Source: Amphimedon queenslandica
Lineage: Eukaryota; Porifera; Demospongiae; Haplosclerida; Niphatidae
NCBI RefSeq assembly: GCF_000090795.2
Contig: NW_003546249.1
Span: 532,693-554,100, forward strand
Direction of reading: 5' to 3'
DNA length: 21,408 bases
Shown here in pieces: positions 1-8,524 of the stretch. A program made the position numbers and the translations under genes. The notes beneath the pieces were generated by a model. It ran no database searches. It was not told where the DNA came from and saw only the letters and a program-made list of their open reading frames with translations. Each line of letters opens with the position of its first letter. Position 1 is the stretch's first letter.

Positions 1-280
1 ACTTCACAATACGATACTCTTCAAGGTGGTGCTTTCGCAAATGATTCAGTAAGTTACTAGTGTTTCCCCACTTTGCTGTCACACACAATAAGCAAAGCTT
101 ACATTTAGGGGTATCACAGTTCTTTGGGCGCCCATTAGAGTCAGGTTGAAAGCCAAAGTAGCGCCACACTTGTGAGGTAGTGTTCTTTTTCAGAACAAGT
201 TGTTGAGACAAGCTCAAAGATGAATCTGTTTCATTGCTCAGAACATCACAATCCACACTCGCCTCAAGATCAGCTTCCAT
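1..280 (-). CDS. BED zinc-finger N-terminus of a hAT-type transposase (partial)
   Basis: An open frame starts at the ATG at 280-278 and stays open for 93 codons to the window edge, so the gene is cut off. Residues about 37-93 match a BED finger. They contain the aromatic lead VWRYFGF, then DTPKCKLC with the paired cysteines, then NTSNLLNHLRKHH with the paired histidines. Before it lies a short acidic, serine-rich leader. BED fingers bind DNA and sit at the N-terminus of hAT transposases and of host ZBED genes derived from them. The frame is free of stops, unlike the other transposase remnants here, so this copy is either young or domesticated. The catalytic part lies outside the window. The domain call is firm; transposon versus host gene is open. 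Confidence 0.78.
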   Translation of the reverse strand, partial: MEADLEASVDCDVLSNETDSSLSLSQQLVLKKNTTSQVWRYFGFQPDSNGRPKNCDTPKCKLCLLCVTAKWGNTSNLLNHLRKHHLEEYRIVK

Positions 281-408
281 GGCTAAGCAGCATGCCAGTG
301 CCACATGGGATTGTAAAATTGAACGGTATATAAAATAATTAGGAACAATACGGTATTTTTGCAATTAAACCGTGGTTTAACTAATTACCGGTATACCGCT
401 CAGCTCTA
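1..408 (-). mobile_element. Probable 5' end of a hAT transposon (runs off the left edge)
   Basis: Read on the minus strand, the segment upstream of the BED ORF begins near 408 with TAGAGCTGAGCGGTATACCG. The first five bases fit the hAT terminal consensus YARNG, and a GGTATACCGG palindrome follows. The 128 bp between this end and the ATG is a plausible transposon 5' leader. The expected 8-bp target duplication would be 409-416 (ggatgcat on plus), but the other end is outside the window, so the boundary is inference. Confidence 0.5.
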
Positions 409-461
409 GGATGCATGTACATGCAGTTACTAATTAGTTTAGCTTTTGTTGATTTAAGACT

Positions 462-791
462 TTATGCTCCTCCTCCAAGGGGTTGTCCTATCTGTCTACT
501 CTCACTTTGTCTTTGCTTGAGTACAAGAAAGCCTGCATAACCTGACTTAGAAAGAAAAATTTTCATTGTTACAAAGGGCATAAATTTCTGTCTTCCTGTT
601 TCTCTCCCTCCCTCTCACCCTCTCTGTCTGTCTGTCTCTCTGTCTCTCTCTCCCTTGCTACAATACACATAAATCAAAACATTTCACCAAATGATTGGCT
701 CACTGCTGCACAATATAAGATACCGAGTAACACTACCTTCAATGCTTCTTTCTCTTCAGGAGACAGTAGTGAAACAAACATTAGCCTTTGC
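462..791 (-). CDS. Two terminal exons of a spliced minus-strand gene, function unknown
   Basis: The upstream exon is 791-737. It follows the acceptor ctttttgtcttctctaaag, reads QRLMFVSLLSPEEKEALK after one leading base, and ends at donor GAAG|GTAGTG in phase 0. The next exon, 545-462, follows acceptor tttttctttctaag and continues in phase 0 as SGYAGFLVLKQRQ, then SESRQIGQPLGGGA and a TAA stop. The first exon must be entered with two bases already in the codon. The exon at 1550-1523 leaves exactly that phase, so these two exons could be an alternative 3' end of the gene at 1248-4927. They could also belong to a separate gene. I do not recognise the family. Confidence 0.5.
595..656. repeat. CT-rich low-complexity tract
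   Basis: Pyrimidine-rich microsatellite-like stretch of CTCTGTCTGT and CTCTCTCCC units. It lies in the intron-like gap between two minus-strand exon candidates (462-545 and 737-791). Confidence 0.8.
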
Positions 792-926
792 CTTTAGAGA
801 AGACAAAAAGATTGTTACATTAAGACTATAGTTCAATTACAAAAGTGTTGACTATCATTTAATGTGTAAATCCAATTTTGTAAGATCATCGCTTAAAAGT
901 ACTAATTGCTTTGAAATTAATTACAG

Positions 927-1121
927 TATAGCTAGAAAATTTGGTGGAGTAAAATTTTGGCACTTAGGCGAATTGAAGTCTATTCGCCAAATTTTTAGTC
1001 ACCTATTTGATAAAGTTCCATAGAAGCATAAACAGAGTTAAAATTTTGCCAAAAATTTAACTTCCGAACCTCTTTTGAAGCCAATTCACCAATTGTTAAC
1101 ACTCCAAATTTTCTATCTATA
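927..1121. mobile_element. MITE, 195 bp, TA-type ends
   Basis: The left end tatagctagaaaatttgg (927-944) and the reverse complement of the right end (1104-1121) match over 18 bp with one mismatch. The interior has no coding potential and holds a small palindrome, ggcgaatt...attcgcc. The ends begin with TA on both sides, which fits a TA target duplication as in mariner-like elements. It falls in an intron-like interval of the minus-strand gene. The superfamily is inferred from the TA only. Confidence 0.8.
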
Positions 1122-1247
1122 TGGTATACGATTGTTCAGTTACATTTCAATACATGTACATGTACATCTCTTTGTACCTTCAATACAATGACCACTGGCA
1201 ATATGGTAGTATCCACAGAAGTGTACGTGCAGTTCCATTTTGATGAC

Positions 1248-4200
1248 TTAATTGTCTGCAATCTTGTTATTCAGATAGTCCCAATCTAATTCCCTACAAA
1301 TCATAATTATAAGAATAAAAAACACTGTACACTGAAATTCGTATTTAATATACAAGAATTATAATTACTCAAATGTACATGCACAATACATGCACATACA
1401 GTGTATAATGATAAAATGTAATTATTATTTTTGTAATAAAGCACTTTAAAATGGATTCATTGTTGATACTGATTACAAGAATAAGTACTTGTAAATGTAC
1501 ATGTACATGTACATGTACATACTGCTTCTCGCCATTGGCTTGTTGCCAAACTGAGATAGGACAAAACTGTAAATCTTTAAAGACATGTAGCTACATTGTA
1601 AATGATGTACATGTGGTTTTGTAGTCAATAATAGAGGAAGAGAAAGAAAGAGATGAGACGAGATGGTGAAGTTAACAGTAGTGGTGTGTGTGTGTTTCAA
1701 TTACTTACAAAACCATGAGATTAAGGGACCAATCTTGTCCTCCCTTATAGTTTGATGGCAAAGATTGAAAGAGAGAAAGATATCATTAGAGACTGAGTAA
1801 CAAACGTATTTGGACTAGAGAGAGAAATAGAGGGACAAATTAAAATATTAAAAGTTAAAATAGGAGTGACAAAAACCCAAAGAGAAAGATATTACATGTG
1901 CGTACTCTTATACTTAACTCAACCCACTTCCACGACTGCCCCAACAACGTTAAACTAATATTATACTGAAATGAATACAAAGTAGCCCCAAATGATACCG
2001 ACAAGTTATACATTACATATAAATGGATACATATCCAGATTTGCATGCTTACTATTCTATAGAAAACTGCTCTTTCTCAGGTAAATTCCTCATTGTTAAT
2101 GGAGAAAAAGAAAGAGAAAGAAAAAGTTACATTAAAAATACAAATGTAGTCCATTTTACTTACTCAAATACTCTGACAATTGATCCAGTACTATTGTACA
2201 TCTACATGCCCATTAATAATAATTTTTCATACATCGTACCAACAAATAATTGATTTAGATACTGCAGTACATGCACAAAAATACAAAGTAAACCTTTTAG
2301 TGAAAAATCCATTGCTTGTAGTGCAATGTCCACTTAAATTTATGAGCTAGTGAAACAGCACATGTAAATCTATTGCACTGAGACATAATAAAAGTACATT
2401 GTACATGTACATGTGTATGTACCCAAAATTTTGAAATGTTTTCAAACATACATGTGTACATGTATGTGTGAGCTAACTTCCATTTTCTGGACTGACACTA
2501 CATGAATGCAATTACATACAATAAAATGGCATTTAAAGTGCTTTTAACAATTTTTAAACTTACTTCATTATGATATACATGCACATGTAGTGAGGCTTGG
2601 GGAGGACATTCTTCTAGTAAATTAACAAGAGCTACAAGGGTTAGTAAATATTGTCAAGAGTAGATGAGGGGATTGATATGTATTGAGTATGTACTTTCTT
2701 ACTTATATGTAAATCAATTTGCAACACTATTTGTTTACTGAGAGCTACAAGGTATAGGAGAAAGAGGAGGGAAGAGTATATACACGTAGATCTCGAGAAG
2801 AAAGAAGAAAGAGAGAAGGGGAGTGGGGGCAGAAAATTTTCAATAACTTTCATTAATGTCAGCTCACCATGTTCTATAATTGTGACCATAATTGACAAAA
2901 GGTACCTTATGGCGGATAGAAAAATTGGTCTTTATAGCCTAAAAAATCCAACTTCCTGAGCTCCATTTATCATAAAATTACTCCAGAGGATGCAAAAAAT
3001 TACTATGTAGCTTATGGAAACAATTGTTGACTAACAGAGCACTCACAGGTTGATATTTTTCATTTTAAAGATGAATTTTAATATCCGCCATATGGTACCT
3101 TTTGTCAATTATGGTCACAATTTTCCATCGGTAGAGAGTAAATTTCATTATTAACATTAGAATGACAATATACATTGCAAATTAGAGTTTCCAAGGATTC
3201 TATACAATCAAAATTATAGTCAATCATGAAATAACATAAACTCACCACTAAGATAGCAATAACTATTATTAACACAATAATAGTGCTTACAATTCAATAG
3301 AAGAACTGCTCCTTTTCTGGTAAACTGTTCAAGTGTTCCTCAAAGACAGCTCTACTCTTCTTTAAATCCATCACAATTGAACTGAGGGAGAATAGGAAAA
3401 GGGACATTAAAATTATAAATATTTCAACTTACTTTAAAAGCTATTTAGTATTACCATCATTTAAATATTGTTACTACGTAAATGCATGTAAATACTAAAC
3501 TTAATCAAAAACTCTTGACAATTAACTCCAGAAATACTGCATGTAAATTATAACCAATATATACATGCATACATGTAAATGTACTTACAGGCTGAGAGTG
3601 TAGTGTCCTTATAATGCTCAAAATTGCTCTTTCTCCTTTCTCTCTCTATCGCAGATGCTAAAGCTGTGAACCAGTTTTAGGTTAACTAACTGGTTAAAGC
3701 ATAATTTCATGTTATCAGTTATTTTTAACTACATTGTAGAACCGGTTTTATAAAATTAATCATTTCATGCACTGTGAAGTTAAAATTCACCATATTTCAA
3801 GCAGGAACACTTCTAATTTCCAGTAAATTGACCTTTGTGACCCACAAGACAATGCTACATGTATATATCATTAAAAAAGTATATACATGTAAGTTGTTTC
3901 AGCCAAATAAATAAAACTCTACAATTAATTATTTGTGACCCGATATGAGAAAACCAGGCTATCTGCTCCGAAATTGAAAATTGAGATTTTTGCTTTTCTT
4001 AATTAAGCACAGTTTTTCCTTAGTTTTGGTCTTTGTCCCATGTCATTTGACACATCTAGTGCTGAGTTATGATTATTTATGCAAAAAGAAGTGTAAACGG
4101 ATGCAATTGATTTTCAGCCATTTCTATCCTTATACCCTGCATTATTTACATGGTGCACAACAAAAAGAAAGGTCTGTAAAATACCTCTTTTAACTTATTT

Positions 4201-4927
4201 TCGGGCAAACTAGGTATCAAATGAAAGAAAATTCTTGATACAATACATTTTTGATAAAATCTGAGTTTTGATAAGGTACCACTGTCACAACTTTGAGAAG
4301 CCATAACTCTAATTGATAATTCCCGCAGATAGCCTGGTTTTCTCATATCGGGTCACATTTATTGCAATTCTTACTATTGTTACTTATTTATAGTAGTAGT
4401 ATTAAGATTTCAATCTACAATCAGTTAACTGACCGTCAGTTATTGGTGGCCAGTTAACCAGTTCTGTTATAGGGCCAAGGTTCACAGCTCTAGCATGTGG
4501 CAATACCAACCTACAGTACCTTGCTCTTGGCTGAAAGTTTGCGATGCTGCAATATAGTTATACTATATAGCTAGTCTAAGCATCATAGGCTCTACCCACT
4601 ACTGTGGAATGGGAACAAAAAATAAGAACAGGAATGAGAACCCAAACTGACCTGAGGCCCTCTTGGCAGGCACATTACGAAACTCAATCCTGTACAGACG
4701 AGCCAACTCACTTGTCTGACAAATCAAATTAAACTTCTCCAACAGAGAACAGTAGCGATGACATCATGTAATAATGAACGACTCTGAACCTGGTAAGGAG
4801 TGTGTGTGGTCAAAATACACTCAGACAAACTAATGTGTAAGCGTGTTACGATAGTAATACCATTAAGTTAATGTCTGATAAGGAAGTCTTTGGTAGAGAC
4901 AGGTATGGTACATGCGTACATGGCACT
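1248..4927 (-). CDS. Spliced gene of at least ten small exons, unrecognised helical protein
   Basis: Exons in transcript order are 4927-4861, 4736-4652, 3645-3589, 2744-2703, 2631-2564, 2346-2294, 2088-2053, 1954-1928, 1743-1709, 1550-1523 and 1293-1248 (TAA stop at 1250-1248). Every join keeps phase with no internal stop. Most donors are GTAAGT-like; the weakest sites are GTATTA at 4860, GTTTAC at 2293 and the acceptor at 1955. Peptides include SELARLYRIEFRNVPAK, LVNLLEECPPQASLHVH, NLPEKEQFSIEY, EDKIGPLISWF, FWQQANGEK and ELDWDYLNNKIADN. The product looks helical and soluble, with no signal peptide or clear membrane segment in these parts. The 5' end is not defined; 5214-5122 and 5905-5860 may be earlier exons, but I could not connect them. 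Transposons at 2879-3121 and 3659-4492 lie in introns. I found no polyadenylation signal. Confidence 0.6.
1496..1520. repeat. (TGTACA)n short tandem array
   Basis: About four perfect copies of TGTACA, directly next to the donor of exon 1550-1523. The same palindromic hexamer recurs at 1151-1166, 2399-2412, 2452-2466 and 5337-5349, so it is a genome-wide feature of this DNA and not a single locus. Confidence 0.85.
2879..3121. mobile_element. MITE, 243 bp, 40-bp terminal inverted repeats
   Basis: The 40 bp at 2879-2918 and the reverse complement of 3082-3121 are identical except for one base. Both arms start ATTGTGACCATAATTGACAA and include GGTACC and ATGGCGGATA. The interior is AT-rich and non-coding. 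A target duplication is not clear. The near-identical arms suggest recent activity. It lies in an intron of the minus-strand gene. The superfamily cannot be told from this copy. Confidence 0.88.
3291..3381 (-). pseudogene. Duplicated exon-like segment with premature stop
   Basis: It is preceded by the strong acceptor ttttcctattctccctcag and followed by donor GAATT|GTAAGC. One frame reads MDLKKSRAVFEEHL, then NSLPEKEQFFY, then TGA at 3296-3294. The last ~40 bp, including the start of the intron, are clearly related to exon 2088-2053, which reads NLPEKEQFSIE and ends at GTAAGCA. A one-base length difference after the shared CAGTT shifts the frame and creates the stop. It does not fit the phase of the flanking exons (3645-3589 and 2744-2703). 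It may therefore be a dead exon copy, or a poison or alternative terminal exon. Confidence 0.5.
3659..4492. mobile_element. Non-autonomous hAT-like element interrupted by a MITE
   Basis: The left end at 3659 reads TAAAGCTGTGAACC; the right end, read inward from 4492, is TAGAGCTGTGAACC. Both fit the hAT YARNG terminal rule. Flanking 8-mers gcagatgc and gcatgtgg agree at only 5 of 8 positions, so the insertion is old. Further inside, both arms carry GTTAAC and AACTGGTT motifs. Without the nested element (3934-4357) it is 410 bp and non-coding. The first four bases match the element ending near 408 (TAGAGCTG), suggesting a related family. Confidence 0.7.
3934..4357. mobile_element. MITE, 424 bp, perfect 33-bp inverted repeats, nested
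   Basis: The 33 bp at 3934-3966, beginning TGTGACCCGATATGAGAAAA, are an exact reverse complement of 4325-4357. The interior has no convincing coding sequence; short ORFs on both strands are chance. A short TTATT occurs outside both ends and may be the target duplication, but the flanks are AT-rich, so this is weak. It sits inside the older hAT-like element 3659-4492, which gives the order of insertion. Confidence 0.9.
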
Positions 4928-4957
4928 CTAAAAAGAATAACTAGTTAAAGACAGCTA

Positions 4958-5011
4958 AAGAAAGAGAGAGAGCTAGAGGGAGGGAGGGAAAGTGATGGAG
5001 GGTGAGAGAGG
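4958..5011. repeat. GA-rich low-complexity tract
   Basis: Purine-rich AGAGAGAG / GGGAGGGA run. On the minus strand it forms a pyrimidine tract upstream of exon 4927-4861, so it may serve as part of a splice acceptor region. Confidence 0.75.
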
Positions 5012-5121
5012 TGTATAATGAGGTAGTAAAGTTGTACATGTATTAGGCTTTCAAAAATTTACAAATTTGTCACTCAAATTTTTAAATTGACTTCACAAAG
5101 AACTGAATTGTACTGTGTCTT

Positions 5122-5214
5122 CATCGACAACTATAGGCAATGGGTGTGTCCAGCAGCAGCTTCAAGAGAGAGGACACATCAATCTGTGTCTCTTTCAAAG
5201 ATTGCAGGAACCAC
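5122..5214 (-). CDS. Probable internal exon, helical peptide
   Basis: The acceptor ctccctctctctacag ends at 5215 and is preceded by a long pyrimidine tract. After one base the frame reads WFLQSLKETQIDVSSLL, then KLLLDTPIAYS, stopping at 5123-5121. It has the leucine-rich helical look of the downstream exons. No strong donor is present before the stop; the GT at 5139-5138 or 5136-5135 would both leave phase 1. I could not join it to exon 4927-4861 without a missing exon. It is probably part of the same gene. Confidence 0.42.
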
Positions 5215-5216
5215 CT

Positions 5217-5296
5217 GTAGAGAGAGGGAGGAAGGGAGGGAGGAGGGAGGGGAAGACAGAGACAGAGAGAGAAAAAGGAAAAGAGGGAGAGAGAGG
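5217..5296. repeat. GA-rich low-complexity tract
   Basis: GAGAGAGGGAGG-type purine repeat. It is the complement of the pyrimidine tract in front of the 5214 splice acceptor. Confidence 0.8.
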
Positions 5297-5597
5297 TGTA
5301 TAATGAGGCAGTAAAGATGTACATGTACTGTACTAGGTACATGTACATGTTGAGACCAATAATTTCTAAAGGAAGTTTACATAACATTATAGACATAGCC
5401 CGTATGTCAATATACAGTTTTTGTCAACACAGATAAAAGCTACATGTACATGTGCTGACAGTGCTTTTACCACAAGCAAACAAGGTGTGAGCATGCATGT
5501 ACACACATGCAAAAGGCTACAGAGTAATTATTAAGGGATGGCCAGTACTAAGTGAGAGAAATTTGTGGAAATGTACATTACAATAATTAAAAATACA

Positions 5598-5738
5598 TGG
5601 AAATGTGAACTCACCTCTTCAAACTTTGCTTTTCATTTCAATATTAAAATATCGCACTCATGCAGCTAGAGTGAAAAGGGAGGGAGACTAAGACTCTATG
5701 AGTCATGTTAAAAGTATTATGTATCTTACAGGATCAAT
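5598..5738 (-). other. Two splice-site-bounded exon candidates that do not join
   Basis: A 9-nt microexon candidate ATTGATCCT (5738-5730) has a strong acceptor (cccctctctctccag) and donor GTAAGATAC. Further down the minus strand, ttttcactctag|CTGCATGAG leads to a segment of about 50 nt ending GAAGAG|GTGAGTTC. All three frames of the longer segment contain a stop, so it is untranslated, a terminal exon, or not an exon. The splice signals are real to the eye; the coding role is not shown. Confidence 0.3.
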
Positions 5739-5818
5739 CTGGAGAGAGAGGGGAATGGATGGAGGAGAGAGGTGGGGAGAGAGAGAGGGAGAGAGAGAGA
5801 GAGGGAGGGAGGGAGGGA
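5739..5818. repeat. GA-rich low-complexity tract
   Basis: GGAGAGAGAG and GGGAGGGAGGGA units. On the minus strand it supplies the polypyrimidine run before the 9-nt exon candidate. Confidence 0.8.
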
Positions 5819-5859
5819 ACCATTCACTTCCATTGAAAGCACTATAGATTGGACATTAC

Positions 5860-5905
5860 CAGTTAGGTTGAACAAAGGATAGTCTGATCTCTTAAAGTCC
5901 TCCTC
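5860..5905 (-). CDS. Probable exon EEDFKRSDYPLFNLT
   Basis: The acceptor cattcaactattgttcag precedes a 46-nt segment whose only open frame reads EEDFKRSDYPLFNLT and leaves phase 1 at donor CTAACTG|GTAATG. The sites are good and the peptide looks like real protein. It is the highest-coordinate member of the minus-strand exon cluster. The next exon with a matching phase was not found. Family unknown. Confidence 0.45.
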
Positions 5906-6879
5906 CTGAACAATAGTTGAATGATAAGGATGAGCATTGAACTTGGAGGGGTGTCATCAACAGATCTTGATTTCTGGTGAGGCTGGTTCTTATGATATTG
6001 TATAATATGAAATGTTGACGGGGTTTTAATATTGGCGGATTGGCGGATTTATACAAAAACGCCAAAATAAAATCCGCAAGCAATAATTTTATTTATGCGT
6101 ATACACGCCCAATTACCACGCCCACATTAATTTTACTTAATCGAAAGCATGGTTAGAAGCTAAAAATGTCTTTACTACGTTTCATTAAGGAAGTAGAATT
6201 CTATGACAAGAGTGAAAAGCATGATTTTGTTGGGTGGAGGTGATTGCCTTCCTTTGTTCATACATTGCTGCTAGTAGTAAAAATATTTAGAACAAGCCCT
6301 TCTTTCAAATAAATGCTAACAAAAGTGCAAGCTATAGTCAAGAAAGTGAACAAGCAAAATAGCATTTAGTGGCAGCTGCAGAAACAAAAACTGTTACTTG
6401 TTGGGACTTTAAATTTCACATAAGTCATTTTCTAGAGATGAAGGCAAAAAGCACATTATACATATGTATAGTTGTACCGCAATGGGATAGTTTCCCTCCT
6501 GCTCAATAGAGACAGCTTTGTTATTGGATAATGTTCTACACTCACTTGCCTAGTATACTAAAGTTACCAGTGCTCAGCCTTTACAACCATTGCTATGGTC
6601 ATTTCTGTTTTAGTAAAGTTAAAACTTTCTTTTACGAAGGAAAATTATTCCAAATTTAGCATTCATAGTGATATTTTATGCATAGAGATTCTAGAAGGAC
6701 ACTAACGAAGTGTAGGAGAAACCACAGGTGCAGAAAGTCTACTTTAAGCAATACAGTGATGGTTTGCATACCAGAGGCATAAGGCATTGATGCATTACAC
6801 GTGGCTGCTACTTTTAAATGTATCATACCAAAAACTTTGCAGTCAATACAAAACTCAAGAGGTGATACTTTCAATGATG
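5906..6879. other. Non-coding stretch, no gene recognised
   Basis: I see no supported gene. At 6028-6078 there is an imperfect palindrome: two ggcgga copies and ggcggattt facing aaatccgc. This may be the trace of an old inverted-repeat element. The 72-codon minus ORF near 6656-6874 has no protein character beyond chance. Part of 6600-6879 could be the decayed middle of the hAT remnant that follows. Confidence 0.4.
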
Positions 6880-7312
6880 TCAGCTGATAGCAATACTGAG
6901 ACAGAGAGTAATGATGCCATTGCTAGCTTGTCACAGTCACAAGTCTAAAGTGACATACCTAAGCCTCAAAAACGTATCAAGCATTTAGATTCAGCTTCTG
7001 ATTTTATTGACAAAGAAGAGCAAGACAAGAATTTACCGGTGGTACTATCAATAAGATTAAAAAATATAATAGAAATACGTCAAATGAATTAGAGCTGCAG
7101 CAAGATCCAGTAGAGTCTTGGGGTAATGATAAACTCCCACCCATTCCTGCTTCCAGTTGCTTGTGATATGTTGTCTACTCTAGCTTCCTCTGCTTATGTG
7201 AAGAGTATTTTCAGTAAGTGGTGAAGCAACACAAGAAAGACATAAGCAGTGAACGGAAGCAATGCTAGAAAGAGAAACTATAATGCTAAGAAAAACAAAG
7301 TGTATTGGTGAC
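6880..7312 (+). pseudogene. Decayed hAT transposase C-terminus (dimerisation domain)
   Basis: The frame from 6881 reads MMSADSNTETESNDA and then hits a stop. Near 7083 it reads NELELQQDPVESW. In another frame, 7141-7218 reads PFLLPVACDMLSTLASSAYV, followed by KSIFS. In a third frame, 7222-7305 carries GEATQERHKQ, a stop, then TEAMLERETIMLRK. This order is the C-terminal hAT pattern: acidic-Trp segment, 'LP..ACD.LS.pASSAYVERiFS', G(D/E)..., then LE.R..M.L. At least two frameshifts and two stops break it. It cannot make a working transposase. Confidence 0.78.
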
Positions 7313-7787
7313 AGTATGTTGTAAATTATGATTAGATACTCTTTAAAAATTTCATGTACACTGAAGAATTGTAGCTACATCTATAAACAGAACCAATAAT
7401 AATGTACTGAAAGTACTAGAACAAGAAACTAGGTAAGTAAGGAAGTGGGACTAGAACTAGAACTGCATGTAGACGCAATGTAAAACAAAGAACAGGAACT
7501 AGAAACAATGTATGCAAAACTTGAACTAGCACTAGAAAGAAGGTAACAAAAGAGCAATTAATGGAGCTTGAACAAGAAATTAGGTACTTAAAAATTAAAA
7601 CAACATGTAGATGTACATGTATTACTATCAACGAAACAAGAAGTATAACTAAAATAATGAATGCCTACTAATAAAATTAATACACATGCAATGTACATGT
7701 CTATAGACAATGTCCAATGTATTACATTACAATTATAGAGCTCTAGCAAGAATGTCATTAATGAGGTAGTGCGGCTAATTTTGTCAA

Positions 7788-8172
7788 TTATGCTAGGTGA
7801 TAGAATAAAGAAAGTTTTAGTAAATTCTGCAGTTGACATGAAAGGCTGGAAAAAGGTAGGACATAAAGGCATTAGTCTCTATTTTATCGTGCAGCTAAAA
7901 ATTGAAGTTTGCTGCCATTTTACGTAGCAATAATGTACATTTGACAATTAAAGGCATTGAAACAAATTTAGCCATACCATCTTTCAATTGCATCTATGTA
8001 AGAGCTCAATCTTGTGCACACACGACTGCAATATGAACAGAGCCTCAACAACACGTATTCAGGCACCTCATTACTTACAACATAAGATGACCAAACCAAC
8101 ATAAAGACCAGACCACCGTAGAGACTAAGTCACCACATGAATCACTGCACAAATGAACACAATACATGGCAC
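7788..8172 (-). CDS. Three-exon minus-strand gene fragment, unknown
   Basis: Exon 8172-8079 (acceptor tattatgtttcag, donor GTT|GTAAGT) can be read as MYCVHLCSDSCGDLVS... ending in phase 2. Exon 8025-7978 (acceptor ctctgttcatattgcag, donor GATG|GTATGG) continues as RVCTRLSSYIDAIER. Exon 7845-7788 (acceptor gtcctacctttttccag) continues as LSCQLQNLLKLSLFYHLA and a TAA stop. Phases agree at both joins and splice sites are strong. In another frame exon 8172-8079 is hydrophobic and could encode a membrane helix. The first exon and its link to the ATG at 8524 are not settled. Family unknown. Confidence 0.35.
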
Positions 8173-8251
8173 CTGAAACATAATACAATGTCAGTCAACA
8201 TAGATAACAGCACATAATTATGATGAAATAAAAGTACTTACCACAATTGAT

Positions 8252-8524
8252 CTAACTTGCCTGGCAACAAACATAATAAAGGAAGGCCTTGACTGCCTTC
8301 CTGCGCATGCGCAGTAGCAAACAGGACGAGAGTATGAGTAAACTATGATGTAATTGCCACGCCTTTATGTCACGTGAGTACTGATCACCCGCTTCGCACT
8401 TTATAACCAGCCAATTGTCCAGAGATTGGTCAAGTATTTCCTGGAATTTGTCCAAGGCTATAGACCCATTGAAGACACACCCATTTTTGTGTAAATAAGC
8501 ATAGCAATCATTGCTACTTGCCAT
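8252..8524 (-). CDS. Candidate first exon starting at ATG 8524
   Basis: The ATG at 8524-8522 sits in the context CCAAGATGGC, a good initiator and also a YY1-like promoter motif. The frame reads MASSNDCYAYLHKNGCVF, NGSIALDKFQEILDQSL, DNWLVIKCEAGDQY and stays open for 90 codons to TAG. Just before the stop is CAG|GCAAGT, an ideal GC-AG donor; just after it is GTG|GTAAGTAC, an ideal GT donor at 8242. The C-terminal third is hydrophobic and basic. I do not recognise it. It may be a coding first exon or a leader exon with a chance ORF. Confidence 0.4.
   Translation of the reverse strand: MASSNDCYAYLHKNGCVFNGSIALDKFQEILDQSLDNWLVIKCEAGDQYSRDIKAWQLHHSLLILSSCLLLRMRRKAVKAFLYYVCCQAS

Noticed and set aside
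1473..2046. Minus-strand ORFs 1473-1700 and 1855-2046
   Set aside because: They read through introns and the TGTACA repeat. Only the short splice-bounded parts look coding.
5087..5314. Plus-strand ORFs rich in Glu and Arg
   Set aside because: They are translations of the GA-rich tract opposite a minus-strand exon and its pyrimidine tract.
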